From: Streptomyces longisporoflavus
Lineage (GTDB): Bacteria; Actinomycetota; Actinomycetes; Streptomycetales; Streptomycetaceae
Reading direction: 5' to 3'
Assembly (NCBI RefSeq): GCF_014649775.1
Contig: NZ_BMTR01000001.1
Span: 682,001 to 746,000, forward strand
Length of the DNA: 64,000 nt
The notes under the pieces were generated by a model. It searched no databases, had not been told where the DNA came from, and was given only the letters and a program-made list of their open reading frames with translations. Position 1 is the first letter of the stretch. Every line of letters starts with the position of its first letter. A program made the position numbers and the translations under genes. Below are positions 8,621-16,347 of this stretch, one piece after another.

Positions 8621-8851
8621 TCAGCGGTTGACGCAGGGGTTGCCGAACGTCGGGTTGAGCAGGCCGATGACGTTGATGCTGTTGCCGCACACGTTGAGGG
8701 GGACGTGGACCGGAACCTGCACCGCGTTGCCCGAGAGCACGCCCGGCGAGTTCACGGCAGCGGCCTGGGCGCCGGAGTCGGCGGAGGCGAGGCCCGCGGC
8801 GGTCATCACCAGGGCACCGGTGGCAAGCAGCACGCTCGTCGTCTTCTTCAT
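8621..8851 (-). CDS. Short chaplin, secreted amyloid surface protein
   Basis: 76 residues: a signal peptide (about 1-26, ending LASADS) followed by one chaplin domain of about 45 residues with SPGVLSGNAVQVPVHVPLNV, CGNSINVIGLLNP and a final CVNR. Cys55 and Cys73 are the two conserved cysteines expected to form a disulfide. Short chaplins (ChpE-H class) self-assemble into amyloid-like rodlets that make aerial hyphae and spores hydrophobic. ChpE lacks the cysteines, so this is ChpF/G/H-like. I start it at ATG 8849-8851 with GAAGGAAG upstream; longer frames add a non-signal N-terminus. It is a lone gene with its own terminator in an otherwise decayed region. Confidence 0.93.
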   Translation of the reverse strand: MKKTTSVLLATGALVMTAAGLASADSGAQAAAVNSPGVLSGNAVQVPVHVPLNVCGNSINVIGLLNPTFGNPCVNR

Positions 8852-9010
8852 GACAGACACTTCCTTCTTTTGCAGATGGATCAGCCGGAAGGCGCCGAAC
8901 CAGCCTCGCCGTATGTCGCGCGGCCGGAACACACCGCATCTTCGGCGCCTGAGTCGATCAACGCGCTTCCGGGCCTGCGGACACGCTCATTCCCTCGTGC
9001 AGCCGATACC

Positions 9011-9359
9011 TCAGGAGGCTTGCTTGTGGCGGGCGTAGGAGCGGGTCAGGTCCAGGAAGGCGCGGGCGACCGGCATGAGGTGGGCGGGCAGGCTGATCAT
9101 CGCGACGTGCAGGTGTGCGGTGGGCTCGATGACGGCCACGGACGCACCGCGGCGCCGGGCCAGTCGCGTCCAGGCCGCGGGCAGGACCGCGATACCCGCC
9201 CCGGGTCAGGACCAGGGGCAGGACGGAGGTGCGGTGGTCGACGACCGCGACGATGTCGGTGCCGTCCGTCTGCGCGGTGATGTCGTCGACGATGGAACGC
9301 ATCAGGCTGCCGCCGCGGGAGGCGATCAGCTTGCGCCCGCCGAGGTCCTCGGGACGCAG
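9011..9359 (-). pseudogene. LysR substrate-binding domain remnant
   Basis: The minus strand encodes the C-terminal part of a LysR effector domain: DLGGRKLIASRGG, then HRTSVLPLVLT. After a one-base frameshift near 9198-9207, the next frame gives GAGIAVLPAAWTRLARRRGA, HLHVAMISLPAHL and VARAFLDLTRSYARHKQAS, with a stop at 9011-9013. The DNA-binding half is absent. The fragment is joined directly to a dctA remnant upstream, so the two genes were probably neighbours before a deletion. Confidence 0.65.
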
Positions 9360-9697
9360 GAAGATGTTCAGCCGCACATACGCCGCGAGCACCCCGCCGA
9401 GCACCAGCACGACGAACAGGATCGAGATGACGTAGAAGAGCAGGATCAGCGAGCCGAGGCTGGTCAGCGTGGACAGGCCGAACTTCCCGATGGCGTACTA
9501 CATCGCGCCGAACGCGCCGAAAGGTGGTGCCGATCGGCTCCATCGAGGTGGCCAGATCCGGCCACCGCCAGCCGAGCACGATCCCGATGACGATCGCCGC
9601 GAGGACCTGCACGTACAGAACCGGCCGCGCTGCCCCGTGCGGCACCGGGTCCCGACCGGTCGCCGCACCAACTACCGGGTCAGTGAAGCCGGTCACA
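9360..9697 (-). pseudogene. dctA (C4-dicarboxylate symporter) remnant with internal deletion
   Basis: Two separated pieces of a DctA-type dicarboxylate/proton symporter lie on the minus strand. The first is the N-terminal helix LYVQVLAAIVIGIVLGW ... MEPIGTTF. In a shifted frame this is followed by GAFGAM-stop-YAIGKFGLSTL ... LILLFYVISILFVVLVLGG, an internal segment. About 200 residues between them are missing, a TAG interrupts the second piece, and the C-terminal third is replaced by the LysR remnant. It cannot make a transporter. Confidence 0.65.
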
Positions 9698-9744
9698 GCA
9701 GAGGAGGTCCACGACCAAAAACCGATGCCTCGCATAGGTCGCGC

Positions 9745-9875
9745 CTATGACTGTGCGGAGGCCCGGCGCGGGGACAGGGCCAGCTTGCGGCGCAGTCGGC
9801 CGACCTCGATGACGACGACGGAAAACTCGTCGCCGGCCTCGACGGCATCCGCCGGGTTCCGCACCGGCGTCGTCC
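9745..9875 (-). pseudogene. S1-like domain scrap
   Basis: A short minus-strand frame reads ADAVEAGDEFSVVVIEVGRLRRKLALSPRRASAQS and stops at 9745-9747. This resembles the last strands of an S1 RNA-binding domain (VGDEVxVxVxxIDxxRRRIxLS). It has no start and follows directly after the neighbouring gene's stop, so I treat it as a remnant. The similarity is short and could be chance. Confidence 0.3.
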
Positions 9876-10526
9876 TCAGCTCGACACCGGGATGGCCTGC
9901 GGGTCGACTTCGCAGTGATCGACCGAGTCGGCCAGACCCTCGCCGCCGATCTCCACCCGAACGGTCGCCTTGCCCTTCCCGGGCACCGTGACCTCTTCGC
10001 TCTCCTCGGTGATGGTGATGCCCCGCGCGTCCACGAAGGTGACCGTCGCCCAGAAGCGGCCCTTCTTCGCGTTGCCGTTGGTGACCTTGACCGTCGCGTA
10101 CGGGGCGGCCTTGGTCGCGCAGCGCATCAACGTGGCCTTGGCGTCGTCCAGTTGCCCGCTGCCGGAGGAGCCGGAGGAGCCGGAGGAGCTGGAAGAGGGG
10201 GAGTCGTTGGTCGGCCGCCGGTTGTAGCTGCCGCCGCTGGTGCTGCTGCTCGTGTCCCCGCTGCTGCCGTACGCGTCGTCATCGTCGTCGTAGCCCGAGC
10301 CCGAACCCGATGACGTCGATCCCGACGAGCCGGACGATCCCGATGAGCCGGAGCTGCTCGACGACGAACTGTCGTGGTCCTGGCTCGAACTGCTGCAGCC
10401 GCCCCCGCCTCCGCCGCCGTTGTGACTGCCGCCGCCGTGCCCCCGTCCCGTCGTGAATCCGGTCAGGGCCAGCGCGGAAAGCACCAGTGCCGCCGTGACC
10501 TTGAGTGTGCGCCCCCGATTTTCCAT
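9876..10526 (-). CDS. Exported Ser/Gly-rich protein of unknown function
   Basis: 216 residues. A hydrophobic signal-like segment (about 8-26) is followed by a low-complexity region (about 27-125) of Gly, Ser and Asp runs, including repeated GSSGSS units and a YDDDDD patch. A compact C-terminal domain (about 130-216) follows, with alternating beta-type sequence and two cysteines (in LMRCATKAA and DHCEVDP) that could form a disulfide. It looks like a surface or exported protein whose flexible linker displays a small beta-sandwich domain. The ATG faces the divergent gene at 10572 across a 45-bp gap. I do not recognise a named family. Confidence 0.75.
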   Translation of the reverse strand: MENRGRTLKVTAALVLSALALTGFTTGRGHGGGSHNGGGGGGGCSSSSQDHDSSSSSSSGSSGSSGSSGSTSSGSGSGYDDDDDAYGSSGDTSSSTSGGSYNRRPTNDSPSSSSSGSSGSSGSGQLDDAKATLMRCATKAAPYATVKVTNGNAKKGRFWATVTFVDARGITITEESEEVTVPGKGKATVRVEIGGEGLADSVDHCEVDPQAIPVSS

Positions 10527-10571
10527 TCGGGCATCCTATCCAGGACCGCAGACACCTCCCGAGGACCCGCC

Positions 10572-11135
10572 TTGACTCCGCACTCCCTGGCCTTCTACGT
10601 CGACGTCGTCACCACCGGCACCGTGCTCGGCGCTGGTCCCGCGGCCTCTCCCGGCGCCGTCACCGAGGTCCTCGGTCCGGACTTCGCCGAGAACACCTAC
10701 GGCAACCGCAGCATGTTCCGTGACTACGGCCTCGCCGAATTCTTCTGGGACCGGGCCTCGGCCGACGGCCCCTGGACGGGGCACCACTTCACCCTCCAGG
10801 TGCACCGCCTCGCACACCGGAACCGGACCGTCGTCAACGAGGTGTTGCGCGCTCGGTATGGGCGGTTCACGCCCCGACTCCGGTTCGGCAAGCTGCAACG
10901 CCTGCTCGACCGGCGCGGGGTCCGGCTCCTCGAGATCCCCGAACTCCCGGCGAACGCACCGTACTTCCGTACGTTCTGGCAGCCGGATTCCCGCGTGGCC
11001 GTCTCGGTCATCGGTACGTACGGCGAGTACAGCACGCCGGACGAGCTGCGGGTCGGCGATGTGTACGGCATTCAGGCGCCGTTGAGCGCCGGGGAAGTGG
11101 AGTCGCGCCGGGCGCGGGATCTCAGCCGTCCGTAG
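10572..11135 (+). CDS. Conserved-looking protein of unknown function
   Basis: 187 residues from a TTG at 10572 preceded by CCGAGGACC. I prefer this start because the upstream part of the open frame runs into the divergent gene. The protein has no signal peptide or membrane segment. It mixes beta-rich stretches (LAFYVDVVTTGTVLG, RVAVSVIGTYGEYS) with basic helical parts (FGKLQRLLDRRGVRLLEIP). Its coding statistics are normal for the genome. It overlaps the convergent Rrf2 gene by 14 bp. I do not recognise the family, and no neighbour suggests a role. Confidence 0.65.
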   Translation: MTPHSLAFYVDVVTTGTVLGAGPAASPGAVTEVLGPDFAENTYGNRSMFRDYGLAEFFWDRASADGPWTGHHFTLQVHRLAHRNRTVVNEVLRARYGRFTPRLRFGKLQRLLDRRGVRLLEIPELPANAPYFRTFWQPDSRVAVSVIGTYGEYSTPDELRVGDVYGIQAPLSAGEVESRRARDLSRP

Positions 11136-11613
11136 CGTTCGCCGTGTTGAGCCACGTGCCGATCCTCGGCAGGGCGTCGGGCCCGCTGTCCTGCTCCACC
11201 GTGCCCACCAGATCGGCGATGGAGACCTCCCGAAGCGATGCCCGCCAGGCGGCGTCGGCCGCGTTCATCGCGCGGGCGATGGGGCACGCCTTGGTGCAGT
11301 CCTCGGGCGGCGTCCCGAAGGGGCCGCGCTGGCGGATCTCGGTGCACACGAACGCCGGGCTCGCCCCGTCGACGGCCTGCACCACGTCCAGGACCGTGAT
11401 GTCGGCGGCTGCCCTGGTCAGTACGTAACCGCCCGTCTTGCCCTGCACGGACTTCACCAGTTGCGCGCGCGAGAGGGCCTGCATCTGCTTGGCCAGGTAG
11501 CTGGGCGAGACGTCGTGCAGCTGCGCGAGGCGGGCAGCCGGGACCGGCTCGGTTGCCGCGGTGAGCACCACACAGCAGTGCAGTGCCCATTCCACGCCGC
11601 CGGACAGTTTCAT
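11122..11613 (-). CDS. Rrf2-family transcriptional regulator
   Basis: 163 residues with an Rrf2 winged helix (1-70; VSPSYLAKQMQALSRAQLV, then GKTGGYVLTR). Cys90, Cys106 and Cys110 match the three cysteines that ligate an Fe-S cluster in IscR/NsrR-type members. Cys13 and Cys14 are extra. The protein is therefore a plausible redox, iron-sulfur or nitric-oxide sensor, though some Rrf2 proteins use cysteines without a cluster. It is divergent from an NmrA-type reductase, with two 21-bp palindromes between them. It most likely represses both genes and releases them under oxidative or electrophile stress. Confidence 0.9.
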   Translation of the reverse strand: MKLSGGVEWALHCCVVLTAATEPVPAARLAQLHDVSPSYLAKQMQALSRAQLVKSVQGKTGGYVLTRAAADITVLDVVQAVDGASPAFVCTEIRQRGPFGTPPEDCTKACPIARAMNAADAAWRASLREVSIADLVGTVEQDSGPDALPRIGTWLNTANATDG

Positions 11614-11629
11614 GCGCCCTCCCGATTGA

Positions 11630-11650
11630 CTCGGATACAGGCTATCCGAG
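11630..11650. promoter_or_regulatory. Rrf2 operator 1
   Basis: A perfect palindrome CTCGGATA-N5-TATCCGAG, 21 bp, 17 bp upstream of the Rrf2 start. The same CTCGGA...TCCGAG frame recurs at 11657-11677, which marks both as binding sites for one dimeric regulator, presumably the Rrf2 protein. Confidence 0.7.
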
Positions 11651-11656
11651 TATCAT

Positions 11657-11677
11657 CTCGGACAACGCATATCCGAG
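11657..11677. promoter_or_regulatory. Rrf2 operator 2
   Basis: CTCGGA-N9-TCCGAG, again 21 bp long and centred 27 bp from operator 1. It lies 42 bp before the reductase start, in the expected promoter region. It is less symmetrical inside than operator 1, so it may bind more weakly. Confidence 0.65.
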
Positions 11678-11718
11678 TTTGCGCATCAGGGAGACTCGGT
11701 TCACAGAAGGGCACGATC

Positions 11719-12459
11719 ATGAACATCACGGTCATCGGCGGTACCGGGCTGATCGGTTCCCAGCTCGTCACCCGCCTGCGCGAGGCAGGACACGAGGTCG
11801 TCGCCGCCTCCCTGTCCACCGGAGTCGATCTGCTCACCGGCGCGGGCCTGGACCATGCGCTCAAGGGCGCGGACACGGTCGTCAACGTGTCGAACTCGCC
11901 CACGTTCGACGAGGCCTCGCCGGACTTCTTCCGCACCACCACCGGGAACCTGCTGGCAGCGGGCGAGCGCGCCGGCGTCGGCCACCAGGTCATCCTCTCC
12001 ATCGTCGGCGTCGACCAGGTGCCGCAGCTTGACTACTACCGCGCCAAGACCCTCCAGGAAGACCTGCTGCGGCAGGGCCCCACCCCGTACTCGATCGTGC
12101 GCGCCACCCAGTTCTTCGAGTTCATGGATGCCGTCCTGTCCTGGACCTCGGACGAACAGGCCGTCCGGCTGCCCGCCACCCGCATCCAGCCCCTGGCGAC
12201 CGCCGACGTGGTCCACGCCCTCGCCGACGTCACCACGGCCGCGCCGCGCAACGGCACGCTCGATGTCGCGGGCCCCGAGGTCTTCCCGCTCGACGAACTC
12301 GGCCGCCGCACGCTGGCGGCCCGCAAGGACCCCCGCCCCGTCGTCACCGACGACAAGGCGGGCATGTTCGCCGCCGTCGAGGGCGACGTGCTGATCGCGG
12401 GACCTGACGCGCGGCTGTCCGCCACTCGCTACGAGGACTGGCTCGCCGCCAACGGCTAG
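11719..12459 (+). CDS. NmrA-type NAD(P)-binding reductase (atypical SDR)
   Basis: 246 residues beginning MNITVIGGTGLIGSQLV. The Rossmann GGTGxIG at 7-13 binds NAD(P). The middle and C-terminal parts (YSIVRATQFFEFMD, DVAGPEVFPLDELGR) are typical of the atypical SDR5/NmrA-like group. The classical Tyr-x3-Lys appears as YYRAK near residue 105, so catalysis is possible. Small members of this group often sit next to Rrf2 or HxlR regulators in redox responses. The two palindromes upstream suggest control by the Rrf2 neighbour. The substrate is unknown. Confidence 0.85.
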   Translation: MNITVIGGTGLIGSQLVTRLREAGHEVVAASLSTGVDLLTGAGLDHALKGADTVVNVSNSPTFDEASPDFFRTTTGNLLAAGERAGVGHQVILSIVGVDQVPQLDYYRAKTLQEDLLRQGPTPYSIVRATQFFEFMDAVLSWTSDEQAVRLPATRIQPLATADVVHALADVTTAAPRNGTLDVAGPEVFPLDELGRRTLAARKDPRPVVTDDKAGMFAAVEGDVLIAGPDARLSATRYEDWLAANG

Positions 12460-12470
12460 CCGCCGCGCCC

Positions 12471-12525
12471 CGGCATGCTTTGGCCCGGCACGTTCTGGCC
12501 CGGCACGTTCTGGCCCGGAGCGTGC
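12471..12525. repeat. Short tandem repeat, 15-bp unit
   Basis: Three full units of CGGCACGTTCTGGCC (12471-12485 with two substitutions, 12486-12500 and 12501-12515 identical), followed by a partial fourth unit. It fills the gap between two convergent genes and probably arose by slippage; it has no evident function. Confidence 0.8.
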
Positions 12526-12539
12526 GGAGCGCGCCGTCG

Positions 12540-13337
12540 TCAGCCCGTGAGCAGCATCGCGACCGTCACGACGCCCAGCAGCCCGATATAGGCACGGGCG
12601 TGCGTGCGGTCGCCGATCCGGGGCGGGCGCCGCCGCAGCACGGCGATGACCGGCAGAGCTCCCAGGAGCAGCGCCGCTGCGGCGCCCACGTCGACCAGCC
12701 CCACCAGCTGCTTGCCGTCGCCCGCCGCGGCGGGCACTGCCGTCCCGGCCAGGGACACCGCGGTGGCGGGCAGCGCGATGGCCAGGGTGAGGGGGTTGGC
12801 CAGCGCGGTCGCCACCCGCATCGGGTGTCCCGCCCGCCGCATCGCGGGCACGGTCATCACACTGCCGCCCACGCCCAGGAAAGCGGCCACCGCGCCGATC
12901 GGAGCACCGAAGAGGGCCGGCAGCGGACGCGGCCCGACCGATGGCCCCCGCGCGCCGGGGCGCAGGAAGCCGGGGCGTATCAGCAGGTCGGCGATGGTGA
13001 GCGCGACGTACGCGACGAAGGCCCAGCGGGCCAGGCCGGCCGGGGCCAGACGCGTGGCGAGCGCTCCGAGCGCGGCACCGCCGGCGAGGAGCAGGAGCAG
13101 TCGACCGCTGCCGTGCAGCGCACGCAGCACCCGCCGCGGTGTGACGGCCGTCGCGAACCCGGCGTTGACCACCATCACCAGGGCGGAGGTGGCCGTAGCC
13201 ACCCGCATCGCGTCCGCGCCGAGCGCCGCGTCCGCCCACACCACGACCGGCACCGCGACGAACCCGCCGCCGAAGCCGAACAGCACGGTCGTCACCCCGG
13301 TCAGAAGCCCGACCCCCACCAGCACCACGAAGTCCAT
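12540..13337 (-). CDS. TauE/SafE (TSUP) family membrane transporter
   Basis: 265 residues from ATG 13337, with about eight hydrophobic helices. The motifs GLLTGVTTVLFGFGGGFVAVP at the start and GAPIGAVAAFLGVGGSVMTVP in the second half are the duplicated TSUP signature. The family exports sulfite, sulfonates or other small organic anions. An upstream ATG (13388) would add a non-hydrophobic tail and lacks a ribosome site. It is divergent from the AraC regulator at 13423, which may control it. The substrate cannot be read from sequence. Confidence 0.85.
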   Translation of the reverse strand: MDFVVLVGVGLLTGVTTVLFGFGGGFVAVPVVVWADAALGADAMRVATATSALVMVVNAGFATAVTPRRVLRALHGSGRLLLLLAGGAALGALATRLAPAGLARWAFVAYVALTIADLLIRPGFLRPGARGPSVGPRPLPALFGAPIGAVAAFLGVGGSVMTVPAMRRAGHPMRVATALANPLTLAIALPATAVSLAGTAVPAAAGDGKQLVGLVDVGAAAALLLGALPVIAVLRRRPPRIGDRTHARAYIGLLGVVTVAMLLTG

Positions 13338-13422
13338 GCGTCCCACCCCATCAACCGCACCGGCCTTCCGGCATGCGATGGTCGGCACGGTTCTATCGCG
13401 TGTCGGCCACTAGGGTGGGCGG

Positions 13423-14202
13423 GTGAAGAACGTCCCGCTGGCCGAGGTCGACCACGTCGACCGGGCGGTCCTGCCGATCGGCACCGACTATCCGCCCGGT
13501 CACGTCCTGGACTGGCACGAGCACCGCCGCGCCCAGTTCCTCTACGGTGCCACCGGCGTCATGGTCGTCGACACCGCCGAGGGAACCTGGACCGTCCCGC
13601 CCGAGCGCGCCGTACTGATCCCGCCCGCCACGCGGCACCGGGTGCGGATGCTGGGGGTGAGCACCCGCAGCTTGTACGTCGAGCCGTCGGCCGTCCCCTG
13701 GTGGCCCGCCACCTGCACGGTCGTGGACGTCCCGCCGCTGCTGCGCGAGCTGCTCCTTGCGGCCGTCGAGTTCGAGGCCGACTACCGCCTCTCCGGGCGC
13801 GAGGGAAGCATCGCCGCCCTCCTCCTGTACGAGATCGCGGAGCGCGCCCCGCTGCCCTTCCACGTGGGCATGCCCGCATCCGCCGACCTCGCGCGGCTGT
13901 GCCGCGCCTACCTGGCCGCCCCGGACGCCGAGGCCACCAACACCGCCTGGGCCGCCGAGACGGCCATGAGCGAGCGGGCCTTCACACGGCGCTTCCGCGC
14001 CGAGACCGGCGACAGCCCTGCCGTCTGGCGGACCCGCGCACGGCTGCTGGCGGCCCTGCCGCTGCTGCGCACGGCATCGGTCAGCGAGGTCGGCGCCCGT
14101 ATCGGCTACGCCTCTCCCGCGGCGTTCACCGCCGCCTTCACGCGCGCCTTCGGGACGCCGCCCTCCCGCTTCACCGCGGGCCCCGCGGGTGGCCGGCGCT
14201 GA
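13423..14202 (+). CDS. AraC-family regulator with N-terminal cupin-like domain
   Basis: 259 residues from a GTG at 13423. The N-terminal part (about 20-90; HVLDWHEHRRAQFLYGATG, ... VLIPPATRHRV) is the arabinose-binding/cupin fold of AraC_N type. The C-terminal 100 residues carry two helix-turn-helix motifs (AWAAETAMSERAFTRRFRAE and ARIGYASPAAFTAAFTRAFG). It resembles single-target regulators found beside exporters, and it faces the TSUP transporter across an 85-bp divergent promoter, so it most likely regulates that gene. The inducer is unknown. Confidence 0.9.
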   Translation: MKNVPLAEVDHVDRAVLPIGTDYPPGHVLDWHEHRRAQFLYGATGVMVVDTAEGTWTVPPERAVLIPPATRHRVRMLGVSTRSLYVEPSAVPWWPATCTVVDVPPLLRELLLAAVEFEADYRLSGREGSIAALLLYEIAERAPLPFHVGMPASADLARLCRAYLAAPDAEATNTAWAAETAMSERAFTRRFRAETGDSPAVWRTRARLLAALPLLRTASVSEVGARIGYASPAAFTAAFTRAFGTPPSRFTAGPAGGRR

Positions 14203-14625
14203 GGCAGGTCGGCCGGATCGGGGGGCACGGACGCCCCGCGAAGCCGGTCAAAGGAGCCTGACCTGCGCGTTCATGGAGAAATTGGCCGGAAAGCGGCGTC
14301 GAGGCCGGTCTTCTACCCACAGACCCCGCCGCCAAGCTCCGTGAAGCCGCAAAACACCGCCGAAGCTGTGAGCCCACCCATAGGAGCCAGGTCACATGCT
14401 AAGGGCGGTAGTAGACCCCTTGGGGCCGAGCGTGGGGCCCCGGTTCTCCTGTACAGCGTCTGACCAGCGGTGACCTGCGTATCCCGGTAGTACGTCACAT
14501 CATTGCGTCCCGCTCCGGCCACCGCTAACCCTTGCTGAAGTCCGGGGAGCACGGGACGCGCCGAGCACATCCGCTCGCTTCGACCGAGCCCCCTCCCGCA
14601 CATCGCATTGGAGAGTCACTCCCGC
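14203..14625 (+). other. Long structured leader upstream of the SLT-type gene; riboswitch candidate
   Basis: 423 bp without a convincing gene. At its start, GCAGGTC (14204-14210) pairs with GACCTGC (14259-14265), enclosing a GGGG...CCCC hairpin and a CCGG...CCGG pairing. This could be the AraC gene's terminator or an RNA domain. Further on there are GC-rich hairpins (for example around 14424-14443) and a TCCGGGGAGC segment at 14541. Cell-wall lytic genes of streptomycetes often have c-di-AMP (ydaO-type) riboswitch leaders, but I could not fold this one convincingly onto that consensus. I report only a probable long 5' UTR. Confidence 0.35.
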
Positions 14626-15141
14626 ATGGCCATCACTCAGACGCAGACCAGCACCGGCCGCATCAACCGACTGCGCAAGATCTCCGTCGCAGGTATCGCC
14701 ACCGCAGGTGCCGCTGCCGCCGCCCTCACGCTGGTCCCCGCGCAGGCCCACGCCGCCGAGCCGACCGCGGCGACGAAGAGCGCCAAGGCCGTCGCCGCGA
14801 AGGCCGACGACAAGAAGTACGCCAACAACCTCGACGGCTGGATCCGCGAGTCCCTGGACATCATGAAGTCCAAGGGCATCCCCGGCTCCTACGAGGGTCT
14901 GCACCGCAACATCATGCGGGAGTCCGCCGGTGACCCCAACGCCCAGAACGGCTGGGACGTCAACGCGCAGGCCGGCACCCCCTCCAAGGGACTGCTCCAG
15001 GTCATCCAGCCGACCTTCGACGCCTACCACGTCTCGGGCACCCCCAATAACCTGACCGACCCGGTCGCCAACATCACCGCTGCCGCGAACTACGCCGCCG
15101 ACAAGTACGGCTCGATCGACAACGTCGACTCCGCGTACTGA
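14626..15141 (+). CDS. Secreted SLT-type lytic transglycosylase-like protein
   Basis: 171 residues from ATG 14626, preceded by GGAGAG. Residues 1-43 are a long actinobacterial signal peptide ending AQAHA-AEP. A Lys/Ala linker follows, then an SLT domain (about 70-171). RNIMRESAGDPNAQN contains the expected catalytic Glu99. GLLQVIQPTFDAY and NITAAANYAADKYGSID are conserved SLT features. Such enzymes cleave peptidoglycan glycan strands during growth, branching or spore germination. It is followed 66 bp later by an LCP-family gene on the same strand. Confidence 0.92.
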   Translation: MAITQTQTSTGRINRLRKISVAGIATAGAAAAALTLVPAQAHAAEPTAATKSAKAVAAKADDKKYANNLDGWIRESLDIMKSKGIPGSYEGLHRNIMRESAGDPNAQNGWDVNAQAGTPSKGLLQVIQPTFDAYHVSGTPNNLTDPVANITAAANYAADKYGSIDNVDSAY

Positions 15142-15207
15142 GCCACCGGGCGACCGAGCAACTGAGACACCGGCCACCGGCCGACGGTCAACGAGAAGAG
15201 GCAGCGC

Positions 15208-16347
15208 ATGCCGCGCGAGAGCAGTGACGAGCAGCAGGCGCACATGGCCACCGGCCCCGCACTGCCCGAGTACGGGCCCCCGCGGGTGCGAGGCTCCCGG
15301 CGGCGCAAGCCGCGCAAGAACACCCTGCGCTATGTCGCATGGGGCGCCCTGGGAGCAGTCCTGATAGGCGGTGGAGGCGCGGCCTATGCCTGGCAGCACC
15401 TCAACGGCAACATCCAGGGCACGGACATGAACGCCGCACTCGGCAAAGACCGGCCCAGCCAGCAGAAGAACGGTTCGATGAACATCCTCCTGCTCGGGTC
15501 CGACTCCCGGGCGGGAACCCACGGCCAGTACGGCAAGGGCATCAGCGGAGCCCGCGCCGACACGGCGATGGTCCTGCACGTCGACAAGACCCACAAGAAG
15601 GCCTCGGTCGTCAGCATCCCGCGCGACACCATGGTCGAGCGGCCCCAGTGCGCGAAGCCCCACGGCGGCACCGCGGCCGGCGCGCAGCAGGCCATGTTCA
15701 ACTCGTCGTACCAGGCGGGCGGCCCGGCGTGCACCGTCAAGACGGTCGAGAAGATGTCGCACGTCCGCATGGACCACTACCTCGAAGTCGACTTCAAGGG
15801 CTTCCAGAAGCTCATCGACGAGCTCGGCGGCGTCGACATCACCACCCGCAAGGCCATCAACGACCCCAACAGCGGCCTGGCCCTGAGCGCCGGCAAGCAC
15901 ACGCTCAAGGGCAAGCAGGCACTGGAGCTCGTCCGCACCCGCCACGGCGTGGGGGACGGCAGTGACCTGGGCCGCATCCAGCTCCAGCAGGCGTTCATCA
16001 AGGCGCTGATCCACCGCGCCGACACCGTCGACCCGCTGGGCAGCCCCGCCCAGTCCTACGACCTGGCCGACACCGCGACCAAGTCCGTCAGCGCGGACTC
16101 CGAGCTGGCCTCGGCGGACAAGCTCCTCGGTCTGGCCAAGGAGCTGAAGGGCATCAGTCCGGACCGCACGAACATGGTCACGATGCCGGTCACCTATGAC
16201 GCACAGGACTCGGGACGGGTCCTGCCGCTGTCCAGGGCCTCCCAGCAGGTGTGGTCGGCCCTGCGCCACGACCGGCCCATCCCGAAGTCCGCCACTCAGG
16301 ACTCGGTGGGCGACAAGAGCGACTCGCCGGTCTCCGCGGGCGCCTGA
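15208..16347 (+). CDS. LytR-CpsA-Psr (LCP) family glycopolymer ligase
   Basis: 379 residues. A basic cytoplasmic head (RRRKPRKN at 31-38) and one membrane helix (about 42-62) lead to an extracellular LCP domain: LLGSDSR at 95-101, RADT at 117-120, IPRD at 137-140 and RTRHGVGDGSDLGRIQ further on. These supply the arginines and aspartates that bind the polyprenyl-pyrophosphate substrate. LCP proteins attach teichoic acids or other glycopolymers to peptidoglycan. Two cysteines (PQCAK and PACTV) probably form a disulfide. Its pairing with the lytic enzyme upstream suggests shared cell-wall work. The 3' end overlaps the convergent MMPL gene by 52 bp. Confidence 0.93.
   Translation: MPRESSDEQQAHMATGPALPEYGPPRVRGSRRRKPRKNTLRYVAWGALGAVLIGGGGAAYAWQHLNGNIQGTDMNAALGKDRPSQQKNGSMNILLLGSDSRAGTHGQYGKGISGARADTAMVLHVDKTHKKASVVSIPRDTMVERPQCAKPHGGTAAGAQQAMFNSSYQAGGPACTVKTVEKMSHVRMDHYLEVDFKGFQKLIDELGGVDITTRKAINDPNSGLALSAGKHTLKGKQALELVRTRHGVGDGSDLGRIQLQQAFIKALIHRADTVDPLGSPAQSYDLADTATKSVSADSELASADKLLGLAKELKGISPDRTNMVTMPVTYDAQDSGRVLPLSRASQQVWSALRHDRPIPKSATQDSVGDKSDSPVSAGA

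Noticed and set aside
14203-14625. Definite c-di-AMP riboswitch
   Set aside because: Conserved ydaO motifs could not be aligned by eye; reported only as a structured leader.
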